The position numbers were made by a program, and so were the translations under genes. Below the pieces are notes generated by a model that saw only the letters and a list, made by a program, of their open reading frames with translations, did not search any database and was not told the DNA's origin. Shown here one piece after another: positions 16,625 through 25,144 of a stretch of DNA of 33,341 bases. Source of the DNA: Bacteroidota bacterium (GTDB lineage Bacteria; Bacteroidota; Ignavibacteria; Ignavibacteriales; Melioribacteraceae); the NCBI GenBank assembly GCA_021820065.1, contig JAKAEE010000004.1:1-33341 (forward strand), given 5' to 3'. Positions within the stretch are counted from its first letter, which is position 1. The number at the start of each line of letters is the position of its first letter.

Positions 16625-17461
16625 ATGCTTCTACGAAAATCTAAATTCCTTCTGATTTCATTTTCGATTATCGCTGCATTTTTATTTTCAAGCTGCGATA
16701 AAATTCCGGGCGGTGTTGTCGATTCCCAAATTGTTGATTACTCGGTTGAGAAAATTGAAGCGCCAGTTTCGGTAACTTATTCGAAGAGCGATTCTTCGGT
16801 TACGACTACTATATGGTTGGCTAACAATGAATCTGTGAATAGCGTTTGGTGCAAGATTAGCTCACTTGACGGGCAGATTATTATTAATCCGAGCGTATCA
16901 TTTCAGTTTGTTTACGATATGATCCCATTCAGTTGGCAACGAGATTTGAAAACTTACTCTGCCAAATTTTATATGAGCAAATCTAATCCCAGCGGCAAGT
17001 ATCAAATTGAATACTTTGTTGAGAATAATATAAATAAATCCCCCAACAATACCGCTAAGGTTGGTTCGGCTCTCTTTAAATACAACAATAATCAAAATAA
17101 TCTTCCACCGGTAATTTCTAATCTTGTTATTCCTTCTGCTGTTTCTCGCGGTAATAATTTTTCTTTTTCATTGAAAGCAGATGACCCGAACGGCGTATCT
17201 GATATCCAGGCTGTCTTTTATAAACTTTATAGGCCTGATGGGACATTGGTAGTCAATAGTCAGGGCATTTCGGAATTCCCCTTGTATGATGATGGAAATT
17301 CATCAGTTCATGGCGATCAAACTGCTGGAGATGGAATTTACTCTGCGATGTTGAATTTTCCTAATACTCAGCCAACAGGAGTTTGGAAATTTGAATTTCA
17401 GGCGAAAGATTATGGTGGAAAATTGAGTAACGTGCTAACACAAAATTTAACGGTTAATTGA
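16625..17461 (+). CDS. Lipoprotein with Ig-like C-terminal domain
   Basis: From ATG 16625 the protein is 278 residues, opening with MLLRKSKFLLISFSIIAAFLF then SSC, a clear lipobox. The open frame extends upstream to 16481, but that part lacks any signal and would bury the lipobox, so I take the later ATG. After the lipid Cys come two beta-rich parts. The second starts near LPPVISNLVIPSAVSRG and contains DDGNSSVHGDQTAGDGIYS, a calcium-loop-like segment seen in bacterial Ig/choice-of-anchor domains, and ends in TGVWKFEFQAKDYGG. It is presumably anchored in an envelope membrane. Its stop overlaps the next ATG (TGATG), making it the first gene of a four-gene run with the Asp-box protein and two PorV-type proteins. 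Confidence 0.85.
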   Translation: MLLRKSKFLLISFSIIAAFLFSSCDKIPGGVVDSQIVDYSVEKIEAPVSVTYSKSDSSVTTTIWLANNESVNSVWCKISSLDGQIIINPSVSFQFVYDMIPFSWQRDLKTYSAKFYMSKSNPSGKYQIEYFVENNINKSPNNTAKVGSALFKYNNNQNNLPPVISNLVIPSAVSRGNNFSFSLKADDPNGVSDIQAVFYKLYRPDGTLVVNSQGISEFPLYDDGNSSVHGDQTAGDGIYSAMLNFPNTQPTGVWKFEFQAKDYGGKLSNVLTQNLTVN

Positions 17462-19026
17462 TGAAGAAAATTTTCTCAATATTCTTTTTTAGTTTGTCTG
17501 CGGTTTTACTATTTGCTCAAATGAAACCGACTGATTATTCTTTCGGTGGAAATAGACTTGCTAAGACTTTAGATCAAACTCCCGCAAGCAACACGATTGA
17601 GAAAATTCTGATTGAGAATAATGTGATTTGGCTTGCAACCGGAAACGGTTTGAGCAAATCGGCTGACAACGGCGATAGCTGGACAAACTATTACAACTCC
17701 AAAGATTTTGGTACCGAGAGTGTGTCTGCGGTTGGGTATTCAAACGGAAAGATTTGGGCTGCAACATGGCACATGGAAACTAGATTCGACGGAGATCATC
17801 CTGTTGGTACCGGATTGAAATATTCTTCCGATGAAGGTCAAACATGGACATCAATTACGCAGCCGATGGACAAGTTATCTGACACGGTTATTACTTACGG
17901 CATCAATAAGTTGAAAGCAACGCCGGTTGCGACAAATGTTGATAATTTTGTTTATGACATTGCGTTCACACGAAATACAATTTGGGTTACGTGTTACAAA
18001 GGCGGTGGTTTAAGAAAGTCTGCCGATGGCGGTGCCACTTGGTCGCGTGTTGTACTTCCGCCGGATAATTTGAATTCGATTAAGCCGAGCGACACATTAA
18101 GTTTTCCTATTAGTCAATCTCAGTATTACACGCTCAGAGTTTATTCTTTGCTTGCGACAGATGATACAACAATTTACGTCGGCAGTGCCGGCGGAATATT
18201 GAAAAGCACGGACAACGGAGTAAGCTGGGTAAAATTCAATCACACGAATCAGAACAGTCCTATCAGCGGAAATTTTGTTGTGGCGCTTAAACAAAATGAA
18301 TTTGATAAATCGATTTGGGCTGCAACTTGGAAAGCCGAAGGTCAAACTGAATTTTACGGCGTGAGCGCATCTTACGATGGGGGACAAAACTGGAAAAATT
18401 TTCTGACTGGTGAAAACGCTCACGACTTCGGGTTCAAATATTTTGGTAACCCAACAAATTACACCGGTGCCGATTTGATTGTTGCAACTGACGACGGCGC
18501 TTTCAGATCAAGCGATAACGGAAACAAATGGATCGCCGCGCCGAACATTGTAGATGATTTTACGAAAGTGGAAATCAATACAAAAAATTTCCGCGCGGTA
18601 AAAACGAATCGTAAAAGCGACGGTTCTACCGACATTTGGCTTGGTACTCTCAACGGTTTGGCGAGGTTGAACGAGAACTACGGATTTTGGGCAGGTAACT
18701 GGAAAGTTTTTTTGGCTTCTAAAAATTTGGCATCGACTTCTGAAACATATGCGTTCCCGAATCCTTTTTCACCGAGTCAAGAAATTGTGAAAATAAAATA
18801 CTCGACCGATAAACCGGTAAACGTTACAATTAGAATCTTGGATTTCGGAATGAACCTTGTGAGAACTCTGATCCAAAACGCACCGAGAAATGCTGTCGGC
18901 GATCATTTTGAAAATTGGGACGGCAAAGATGAAAATGGAAAAACTGTTCCTAATGGAGTTTACTTTTACCGGATCGATGCCGGTTCCGATAAACCGTTGT
19001 TCGGTAAAATTATGGTGCTGATGTGA
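17461..19026 (+). CDS. Exported Asp-box propeller protein with FlgD/T9SS-type C-terminal domain
   Basis: A 521-residue secreted protein. Signal peptide about 1-19 (MKKIFSIFFFSLSAVLLFAQ). At least six Asp-box (BNR/sialidase-type) turns are present: SADNGDSW, SSDEGQTW, SADGGATW, STDNGVSW, SYDGGQNW and SSDNGNKW, indicating a beta-propeller. These are structural, so no sialidase activity is claimed. The C-terminal ~95 residues (YAFPNPFSPSQE, FGMNLVRTLIQNA, WDGKDENGKTVPNGVYFYRID, FGKIMVLM) form a FlgD-Ig-like/T9SS sorting-type domain. The TTG at 17458 precedes the ATG; I chose ATG 17461, which overlaps the lipoprotein stop by one base. The next frame overlaps its stop or begins 2 nt after it. It is the probable cargo of the run. 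Confidence 0.9.
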   Translation: MKKIFSIFFFSLSAVLLFAQMKPTDYSFGGNRLAKTLDQTPASNTIEKILIENNVIWLATGNGLSKSADNGDSWTNYYNSKDFGTESVSAVGYSNGKIWAATWHMETRFDGDHPVGTGLKYSSDEGQTWTSITQPMDKLSDTVITYGINKLKATPVATNVDNFVYDIAFTRNTIWVTCYKGGGLRKSADGGATWSRVVLPPDNLNSIKPSDTLSFPISQSQYYTLRVYSLLATDDTTIYVGSAGGILKSTDNGVSWVKFNHTNQNSPISGNFVVALKQNEFDKSIWAATWKAEGQTEFYGVSASYDGGQNWKNFLTGENAHDFGFKYFGNPTNYTGADLIVATDDGAFRSSDNGNKWIAAPNIVDDFTKVEINTKNFRAVKTNRKSDGSTDIWLGTLNGLARLNENYGFWAGNWKVFLASKNLASTSETYAFPNPFSPSQEIVKIKYSTDKPVNVTIRILDFGMNLVRTLIQNAPRNAVGDHFENWDGKDENGKTVPNGVYFYRIDAGSDKPLFGKIMVLM

Positions 19027-19028
19027 GA

Positions 19029-20036
19029 ATGAAACTTCGTGCGAAAAATATTTTGATGCTGGTTTTGATCTGTACTTTTTCCGTACAGGCTCAGTCGCAG
19101 TTTTCCGATATCAACAGTATGCCCGGCGCATTCAGCAGAATGGGTTTCGGCGCACGCGGAATGGGAATGGGCAATGCTATCTCGGCAGTTAAAGATGGAA
19201 ACTTGGTTTCATACTACAATCCAGCGTTGGCTCCGTTTCAAGAAGGAAATTCTTTTCAAACATCGTACTCATTTCTTTCGATAGATCGAACGTTAAATTT
19301 CATTAACTACACGCGCAAGTTTGAGATGGGGAAAAGGACCGGTGCAGATGGACAAGAAAAACCTAGATCAACAGCCGGTATAAGTGTCGGTTTGATCAAT
19401 GCCGGCGTTTCAAAGATTGATGCGAGAGACAGCCAAGGAAATAAAACGGGTGACCTTTCAACTTCAGAAAATCAATTTTTCGTTGCAGTCGCGAATCGGT
19501 TTTCAGAAAAACTTTCGATTGGCATCTCATTCAAGTTTCTCTACTACAAGTTGTATGAGAGCGTGACATCATCCGGAATCGGTTTTGATATCGGCGCGCT
19601 TTATTTGTTGAATGACGCGATTAGTCTTTCGCTCATGATTTCAGACATCAACAGCAAATACCAGTGGGATACCAGCACACTTTACGGCACACAAGGTATG
19701 ACTACTAAAGTTAATTTTCCGCTGTTGAAGAAAATTGGAATTGCATACAAATTTACCGAGCCGAAACTTATCGCTGCGCTTGAGTTTGAAAACAGCAACG
19801 GCGGCACAAACATTTTACGCTGCGGTGCCGAATACAACATTCACGAAAATTTATTTCTTAGGGCGGGAATTGATAAGCTGAATCTTAGTAATTTTAACTA
19901 CCCGGTTCGCCCGTCTTTCGGATTTTCATATTTCTATCCGTTGAATGCCGTGAAGATTGGGATTGATTATGCGTTTGTGATCGAACCTTATTCTTCAAGC
20001 GATCAGCACATTGTTGGCGTTAACGTAAACTTCTAA
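19029..20036 (+). CDS. PorV/PorQ family outer-membrane protein (copy 1)
   Basis: A 335-residue outer-membrane barrel. The N-terminal signal peptide ends near VQAQSQ. The mature start FSRMGFGARGMGMGNAISAV followed by YYNPALAPF is the PorV/PorQ (UPF0164-like) signature. The rest is alternating beta strands with an aromatic-rich end (HIVGVNVNF). PorV in Porphyromonas carries T9SS substrates by their C-terminal domains; PorQ acts in attachment (family knowledge). A GTG at 19023 overlaps the previous stop (GTGA) and is an alternative start adding two residues. It immediately follows the cargo gene and precedes a second paralogue by 10 nt, suggesting dedicated handling of that cargo. Confidence 0.88.
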   Translation: MKLRAKNILMLVLICTFSVQAQSQFSDINSMPGAFSRMGFGARGMGMGNAISAVKDGNLVSYYNPALAPFQEGNSFQTSYSFLSIDRTLNFINYTRKFEMGKRTGADGQEKPRSTAGISVGLINAGVSKIDARDSQGNKTGDLSTSENQFFVAVANRFSEKLSIGISFKFLYYKLYESVTSSGIGFDIGALYLLNDAISLSLMISDINSKYQWDTSTLYGTQGMTTKVNFPLLKKIGIAYKFTEPKLIAALEFENSNGGTNILRCGAEYNIHENLFLRAGIDKLNLSNFNYPVRPSFGFSYFYPLNAVKIGIDYAFVIEPYSSSDQHIVGVNVNF

Positions 20037-20046
20037 AGAATTTTTC

Positions 20047-20946
20047 ATGAAAAAAATATTTGTCATTTTCTTTTTCACTTCGCTCGGCTTGTTTGCTCAA
20101 TCAGCAGGTAACAGCGGCGTGGCATTTCTAAAATTCGGATTCGGCGCCAGAAACATTGCAATGAGCGATTTGGGTGTTGTCTCGGCGAACGATCTTTCTG
20201 CTTTGAATTACAATCCATCACTCCTTGCGCTGAACAATAAAACTCAGTTGTCGTTTACGCACAATTCGCTTTTCCAAGATTTAAGTTCGGAAATGTTCGG
20301 CGGAAGTTTTAACGCGCTCGGTTTGCCGGTAGCTATTGGCGTTAACACAACCACAGTTTCAAATATTGAAGTGCGGCTCAAACCCGGCGATCCGATCTCA
20401 ACATTCAGCACGCATTACTTTGCAACGAGCATATCTTCGGCATTTCAAGTCACGGATAATATATTTGCCGGCGCAACATTCAAATACGTTTACGAAAATA
20501 TTTTTTCCGATGACGCGACCGGATACGGTTTCGACTTCGGCGTGACATATCAAAAACTAATTGATGGACTTACGCTCGGTGCATCGTTACGAAATATTGG
20601 CTCGATGAATCAGTTGCGAACCGAATCGACAAGACTGCCAACCGACTTGCGATTGGGCGGCGCCTATAGTTTCTCACTCAATGAATACAACTTGGATTTT
20701 ACCGCATTGGCAGGATATCAAAAATATACTTTGCAGAATGACTCTCATATTCATTTTGGCGGCGAAGCTGTTTATCAAAAAATGTTTGCGCTCCGTCTCG
20801 GATACGCAAGCGGCTACGATTCCAAAAATATTTCTGCCGGCTTCGGAGTTTTATGGCACGGAATCAATCTAGATTATGCTTACGTTCCTGTAAAATATGG
20901 TTTGGGTGATTCGCACATAATTACTTTTACTTACACTTTCGATTGA
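20047..20946 (+). CDS. PorV/PorQ family outer-membrane protein (copy 2)
   Basis: A 299-residue paralogue of the preceding gene. Signal peptide MKKIFVIFFFTSLGLFAQ. The mature N-terminus FLKFGFGARNIAMSDLG with LNYNPSLLAL is the same signature as copy 1, and the C-terminus closes with strand FTYTFD. Despite the shared fold the two copies differ widely, so this is an old duplication or a pair of distinct subfamilies. It starts 10 nt after copy 1. A 99-nt gap separates it from the FemAB-like gene, so it is probably the last gene of the lipoprotein-cargo-PorV run. Confidence 0.9.
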   Translation: MKKIFVIFFFTSLGLFAQSAGNSGVAFLKFGFGARNIAMSDLGVVSANDLSALNYNPSLLALNNKTQLSFTHNSLFQDLSSEMFGGSFNALGLPVAIGVNTTTVSNIEVRLKPGDPISTFSTHYFATSISSAFQVTDNIFAGATFKYVYENIFSDDATGYGFDFGVTYQKLIDGLTLGASLRNIGSMNQLRTESTRLPTDLRLGGAYSFSLNEYNLDFTALAGYQKYTLQNDSHIHFGGEAVYQKMFALRLGYASGYDSKNISAGFGVLWHGINLDYAYVPVKYGLGDSHIITFTYTFD

Positions 20947-21045
20947 CATTGCAGACAATTCAAAATTACTTCGGCTTATTCAATTCGCACTTAAAACCAA
21001 AATTCTTATTTTTGTCAAGTTTGTTAAATCTTTTACCGGCATAAT

Positions 21046-22005
21046 ATGGAAGTAATCAAGTACACGGATGAATGGAAAGAGAAGTGGGATAAATTCGTCC
21101 TCCAGTCGAACAACGGAACCATGTTTCATCTTCAAAAATTTTTTGATTATCACGTCCCGGGTAAATTCAAGTTTGATCATTTGATGTTTGTTCACAAAGG
21201 TGAAATAGCTGCTCTACTTCCCGGCAGATTAACGAACGGATATTTTGAATCTCCGGTTGGCGCGAGCTACGGTTCGATCGTTACCAAAGACATAACATTT
21301 GCCGAGTCGATGGAATTTGTTTCGCTCCTTCTTGATTACGGAAGGAAGAACGGAATAAAAGAGTTCGAACTCACCCCGGCTCCTATGATTTACGAAACGT
21401 ATCAAAATCAGAATCTCGATTTCGCGATGTTGTGGCAAGGGTTTTCATTCAAGCTGCATTACATTTCCAGCGCGATTAAACTTGATAAGAACAGAGACAT
21501 CATCGAAAGATTTTCGCCGACGATTCGCCGCAATGTGAGAAAGACGCTAAAGACTCCCGAGATTCGTGTCGAGATCAACGAACGTTACGACGAGTTTTAT
21601 CCTATCTTGCTGGAAAATAAATCTCGTCATGATGTAAAGCCAACGCACAGTTACGAAGATTTACTGCGGCTGAAAGAATTGATGCCGGAGAATCTAAAAT
21701 TGTTCATGGTTTACTTTGGCGACAAACCTATCGGCGGCTCGCTAATGTTTTTCACGAACAAAAATGTTGCACTCTGTTTTTACAACATGCTGCTTTACGA
21801 TTACACCGAGTATAAACCGATTCAGCGCGTGATGTACGAAGTTGTGAAGTATTCAACGGAAAACGGATACGGCTATGTTGACATTGGCGTTTCGCAAGAC
21901 ACAAAAGCTGCTAACCCGATGACACCGAGCATGAGCTTGATCGAGTTCAAAGAAAAATTTGATGCGAAGACTATTATGCGAAATACTTTCTACATAAAAC
22001 TTTAA
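21046..22005 (+). CDS. FemAB/GNAT-like acyl or aminoacyl transferase
   Basis: A 319-residue protein of the GNAT-fold group that includes FemA/FemB peptidoglycan-bridge enzymes and BioF2-like transferases. Recognisable are SNNGTMFHLQKFFDYH near the N-terminus, FSPTIRRNVRKTL in the middle, and the C-terminal GNAT half with KPIGGSLMFFTNKNVALCFY, GYGYVDIGVSQ and LIEFKEKFDAK. Family members attach amino acids or acyl groups to cell-wall or surface sugars; which one is unknown. There is no signal peptide or membrane segment. It is the first of three envelope-type genes (GT4 13 nt later, GT9 4 nt after that), so a role in modifying a surface polysaccharide is plausible (inference). Confidence 0.75.
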   Translation: MEVIKYTDEWKEKWDKFVLQSNNGTMFHLQKFFDYHVPGKFKFDHLMFVHKGEIAALLPGRLTNGYFESPVGASYGSIVTKDITFAESMEFVSLLLDYGRKNGIKEFELTPAPMIYETYQNQNLDFAMLWQGFSFKLHYISSAIKLDKNRDIIERFSPTIRRNVRKTLKTPEIRVEINERYDEFYPILLENKSRHDVKPTHSYEDLLRLKELMPENLKLFMVYFGDKPIGGSLMFFTNKNVALCFYNMLLYDYTEYKPIQRVMYEVVKYSTENGYGYVDIGVSQDTKAANPMTPSMSLIEFKEKFDAKTIMRNTFYIKL

Positions 22006-22018
22006 TTGCCGAGATGCG

Positions 22019-23143
22019 ATGAACGCGCAGAAAAAAGTTTGCATAGCATTTCTCGGCAACGCACTTCACGATTCCAGAATTACAAATCTCAAAAACTCGC
22101 TCAAGAATGATAACTGTTCGGTCTCAGTAATTTCTTTCGATTGGTTTATCACGTCTCAAGACTATCGCGATGATGAAGTGGCGGTTTTCAATCTCACCAA
22201 AGGCAGTTTCAGCTTGATCTTCTATTTGCAGTTCGCGTTTATCCTCTTGTATGAATTACTGAAAAGCCGTGCTGACATTTATTTTGCTGAAGATTTGTAC
22301 ACGCTGCCGTTTGTTACCGTTATCGCGAAGATTAGAAATGCTAAAATTTATTACAACAGTCGTGAACTTTATTCTTGTCTCGGTGGATTGAGAAACCGTC
22401 CACGACTTCAAGCGCTCATCTCCGCAATCGAGAAAGTTTTCATAAAAAAAGTTGATCTTGTCATAACGACCGGCGAAATGGATTCCGCGTTTTTGGAAAA
22501 GCTGTATGGAATTCGGAACACATTAGTCATAAGAAATATTCCGTTGCTTCAAACAGCGACTTCCAAAGTTGATTTCAGAAAAAAATACAATCTGCCGAAT
22601 GAAATGAATATCCTACTTTATCAGGGCGTGCTTTTGGAGGGACGTGGCATTGTCCCCGTGCTGAATGCGATGACGAAGATTCCGCATGTCGCTCTGATTA
22701 TTCTTGGCGATGGTCAGCAGAAAATTAATTTCCAAAAATTAGCCGAAGAGTTAAAAGTTGCCGATCGCGTTTTCTTTGAAGGAACCGTCAGTCAAAAAGA
22801 ATTGATCAATTACACCGCAGGTGGAGATATCGGGCTGTCGCTAATCGAAAACATAAGTGTAAGTTATTATCACGCTCTGCCGAATAAAATGTTTGAATAC
22901 ATTATGGCAGGACTGCCGGTGCTGGCTAGTGATTTACCGCAGATGAAAAAAATTATCGACACTTATCAAGTTGGCGAGTGTATCAAAATTGAAAATGAAG
23001 ATATAATCGTGACGACACTGAATGATTGGATAGATAATCCGGACAAGCTTGAGACATACCGGGTTAATTGCGCTAAAGCGGCCGAAGAACTCAACTGGCA
23101 AAAAGAATATGAACGAGCAAAGACTAGACTGTTAGAGAATTGA
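22019..23143 (+). CDS. Family 4 glycosyltransferase
   Basis: A 374-residue GT-B enzyme. The N-terminal domain starts KKVCIAFLGNALHDSRI. The C-terminal nucleotide-sugar domain contains LLYQGVLLEGRGI (about 197-209), LIILGDGQQK, VFFEGTVSQKELI and the GT4 E-x7-E region around SLIENISVSYYHALPNKMFEYIMAGLPVLAS. No membrane anchor is visible; a hydrophobic stretch near FSLIFYLQFAFILLYELL may dock to the membrane. The donor and acceptor sugars are unknown. It begins 13 nt after the FemAB-like gene and its stop nearly abuts the GT9 start, so it belongs to a surface-sugar operon. Confidence 0.9.
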   Translation: MNAQKKVCIAFLGNALHDSRITNLKNSLKNDNCSVSVISFDWFITSQDYRDDEVAVFNLTKGSFSLIFYLQFAFILLYELLKSRADIYFAEDLYTLPFVTVIAKIRNAKIYYNSRELYSCLGGLRNRPRLQALISAIEKVFIKKVDLVITTGEMDSAFLEKLYGIRNTLVIRNIPLLQTATSKVDFRKKYNLPNEMNILLYQGVLLEGRGIVPVLNAMTKIPHVALIILGDGQQKINFQKLAEELKVADRVFFEGTVSQKELINYTAGGDIGLSLIENISVSYYHALPNKMFEYIMAGLPVLASDLPQMKKIIDTYQVGECIKIENEDIIVTTLNDWIDNPDKLETYRVNCAKAAEELNWQKEYERAKTRLLEN

Positions 23144-23147
23144 TGAG

Positions 23148-24164
23148 ATGAGCAGACAAAGAAGAATATTGATTGTCCGACCGGATAGGATTGGCGATGT
23201 AGTTTTGTCAACCCCTCTCCCTCGCGAAATCAAAAAAACATTCCCGGATAGTTTTGTTGCTGTCTTAGTCCGTAAGTACACGCAAGATATTTATCTTAAT
23301 AATCCTAACGTTGACAAGATACTGCTGATTGATGATTACGATGATGGTTCGCTCAAATCTTTTTTTAGGAAAGTCAGAGAAATCAGAGGTTATGGTTTTA
23401 CTCATTCGTTAACACTGCTTCCAACGGAGCGTTTGAACTACCTGATGTTCTTTTCAGGAATTCCGTATCGTGTTGGAGTGAGTCACAAGTTTTATCAATT
23501 TATCACGTTCACACATTATGTCAGTCGAAGAAAATATATACCGTTGAGGCATGAAGCCGATTACTGCATGGACCTTGCTAGAAAGATTGGTGTTCAGACA
23601 AATAATCTTGACACAGAAATTTTCTTGACTACGGATGAAAAGAAAAAGATTGCGCTAGTCAGGAGTGAAATGCTTGGTAACAAAAAATATTTGATTGGTG
23701 TTCATGCAAGCAGCGGAAATTCTGCGCCAAATTGGGAAGCAGATGAGTACAAAAAATTCATCCAAGAATTATCTGCTGCCGGTGATTTTGCAGTCGTTGT
23801 GACGGATAATAAAATTCCACCTCAGCTTGAAGGATTGCCGAATGTTTCTTACCCCAACGTCGGTAAATCTCTAAGAGAATCGTTTGTGAATTTTGCTGCG
23901 TTGGATCTGTTGGTCTCTTCCAGCACAGGCCCGATGCATATTGCCGCTGCTTTGAAAGTGAAAACACTTTCCATGTTCTGTCCGCTCACCGCGTGTTCTC
24001 CAAAGCTTTGGGGGCCGAAAGGCAACGAAAGCAAAATTATTTTGCCGGCAGTAAATTATTGCCAAACAGTTTGTCCTGGCGATCCAAAGAAATGTGCTTT
24101 TGCCGGAGAGGGCGGAATTGATACGAATAGAATTTTAGAAGAGCTGAAATTATTTTTATATTAG
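23148..24164 (+). CDS. Family 9 glycosyltransferase (heptosyltransferase-like)
   Basis: A 338-residue GT9 protein of the ADP-heptose:LPS heptosyltransferase superfamily. The N-terminus ILIVRPDRIGDVVLSTPL is the family hallmark; the C-terminal domain shows GVHASSGNSAPNW and LLVSSSTGPMHIAAAL, the nucleotide-sugar and catalytic region. It probably adds a core sugar in lipopolysaccharide or a related surface glycan. The C-terminal part carries three Cys (YCQTVCPGDPKKCAF) that could bind a metal or be structural, as in many GT9 proteins. It starts 4 nt after the GT4 stop, and the SRP RNA begins only about 13 nt after its stop. Confidence 0.94.
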   Translation: MSRQRRILIVRPDRIGDVVLSTPLPREIKKTFPDSFVAVLVRKYTQDIYLNNPNVDKILLIDDYDDGSLKSFFRKVREIRGYGFTHSLTLLPTERLNYLMFFSGIPYRVGVSHKFYQFITFTHYVSRRKYIPLRHEADYCMDLARKIGVQTNNLDTEIFLTTDEKKKIALVRSEMLGNKKYLIGVHASSGNSAPNWEADEYKKFIQELSAAGDFAVVVTDNKIPPQLEGLPNVSYPNVGKSLRESFVNFAALDLLVSSSTGPMHIAAALKVKTLSMFCPLTACSPKLWGPKGNESKIILPAVNYCQTVCPGDPKKCAFAGEGGIDTNRILEELKLFLY

Positions 24165-24176
24165 CACGCAAAATTT

Positions 24177-24275
24177 TGCCAGGCTCTGATCGGCAAGTTT
24201 ATACCCAACCCCGCCAGGTCCGGAAGGAAGCAACGGTCAGTATGTAACTTGGGTGATTAAGGGCTTGGCATTTTT
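24177..24275 (+). ncRNA. ffs: Signal recognition particle RNA (bacterial small type, 4.5S)
   Basis: Contains the conserved apical core GCCAGGTCCGGAAGGAAGC with AACGGTC following, the Ffh-binding loop of SRP RNA (24213-24238). The ends pair: GCCAGGCTC (24178-24186) with GGGCTTGGC (24261-24269), nine pairs including G-T. An intermediate stem is formed by ACCCAA (24203-24208)/TTGGGT (24249-24254). A T-run (24271-24275) follows, giving an intrinsic end. The ~95-nt size is typical of the Alu-less form. A TATATT-like -10 (24157-24162) inside the end of the GT9 gene could give its own promoter. The exact ends are approximate by a few bases. Confidence 0.95.
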
Positions 24276-24521
24276 ATTCGCCTTTAATAACACAATCTCA
24301 AAAGTTTTTCTTGAATTATCTCAAATTATATTTTAAGTTATTCCATGATACCGAAGGGGTGCATAATGCGAAAGGAGAAAAAGATTTATCATCTCGTAAA
24401 CAATTTCCAATTGCACTTCCTTTGGATTATTGCTGCACAAGTTTTTCCAACAGTAGTTATAATGTGAGCATAAAAATTTGTTACAAGGGTTATAATGGAC
24501 ACAATTAGTTGGGGTTTATAA
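24276..24521. other. 246-base non-coding stretch between ffs and the ORF6N gene
   Basis: No convincing gene. A 33-codon frame (24366-24467, RKEKKIYHLVNN... ending TVVIM) opens after ATAATG but lacks a clear ribosome site and a recognisable product. A consensus TATAAT lies at 24491-24496, 25 nt before the ORF6N ATG, without a good -35. I see no hairpin terminator beyond the ffs end and no repeats. Confidence 0.5.
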
Positions 24522-25076
24522 ATGGGCAGCAGAAACATTATTCCGACAGAGAGAGTCATCGACAAAATTCTTCTCATTAGAAATCAAAAGGTAATCCTCG
24601 ATAAAGATTTGGCTCAACTTTATGGAGTTGAAACTCGTGTGTTGAAACAAGCTGTCAAAAGAAATATCAGAAGATTTCCTTCGGACTTTTTATTTGTCTT
24701 GAATCGCAAAGAAATAGAAATGCTGGTATCACAATCTGTGATACCGTCGAAAAGCTATTTTGGCGGCGCCGCTCCTTTTGTTTTTACAGAACAGGGTGTG
24801 GCTATGCTATCTTCAGTGTTGAAAAGTGAAAGGGCAATAGAGGTAAACATTCTAATTATGCGGGCATTCGTTAAACTGCGTAATATTATTTCTACTCACG
24901 AAAAGGTAGAAGAAAAATTAAAAGAGCTAGAAGAGAAACTTGAAGAACATAACGTGCATATAGTAAAGATCATTGAAATTATAAATCAGTTGTTGAAACC
25001 GCCGGAACAACCCTTAAAGAAAATTGGTTTTGAGGTTAAAGATAAGTCAACACCATACGTTTCGGTTAGAAAATGA
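24522..25076 (+). CDS. ORF6N-domain protein (phage antirepressor-like)
   Basis: A 184-residue protein with an N-terminal ORF6N domain (about 6-95): IDKILLIRNQKVILDKDLAQLYGVETRVLKQ, NIRRFPSDFLFVL and FVFTEQGVAMLSSVLKS are hallmarks. A coiled-coil-like helix follows (residues 120-150, EKVEEKLKELEEKLEEHN), then a short tail. ORF6N/KilA-N domains are DNA-binding modules common in phage and chromosomal accessory genes. No other phage gene, integrase or att site is seen, so this is a solitary copy. A GGGG (24511-24514) lies 7 nt before the ATG and a TATAAT box further upstream. Its target is unknown. Confidence 0.9.
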   Translation: MGSRNIIPTERVIDKILLIRNQKVILDKDLAQLYGVETRVLKQAVKRNIRRFPSDFLFVLNRKEIEMLVSQSVIPSKSYFGGAAPFVFTEQGVAMLSSVLKSERAIEVNILIMRAFVKLRNIISTHEKVEEKLKELEEKLEEHNVHIVKIIEIINQLLKPPEQPLKKIGFEVKDKSTPYVSVRK

Positions 25077-25144
25077 ATTGTTGCACCGAGAGAGTTATTT
25101 CTAAAATCGAACTGTGATTAAAAATTACCATTTATTTGAACCGT

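Noticed and set aside
17461..19026. Sialidase activity for the Asp-box propeller
   Set aside because: Asp boxes are structural turns found in many propellers; no sialidase catalytic Arg triad or FRIP motif was seen.
24311..24508. 65-residue frame between ffs and the ORF6N gene
   Set aside because: No homology recognised, no ribosome site, composition like non-coding sequence.
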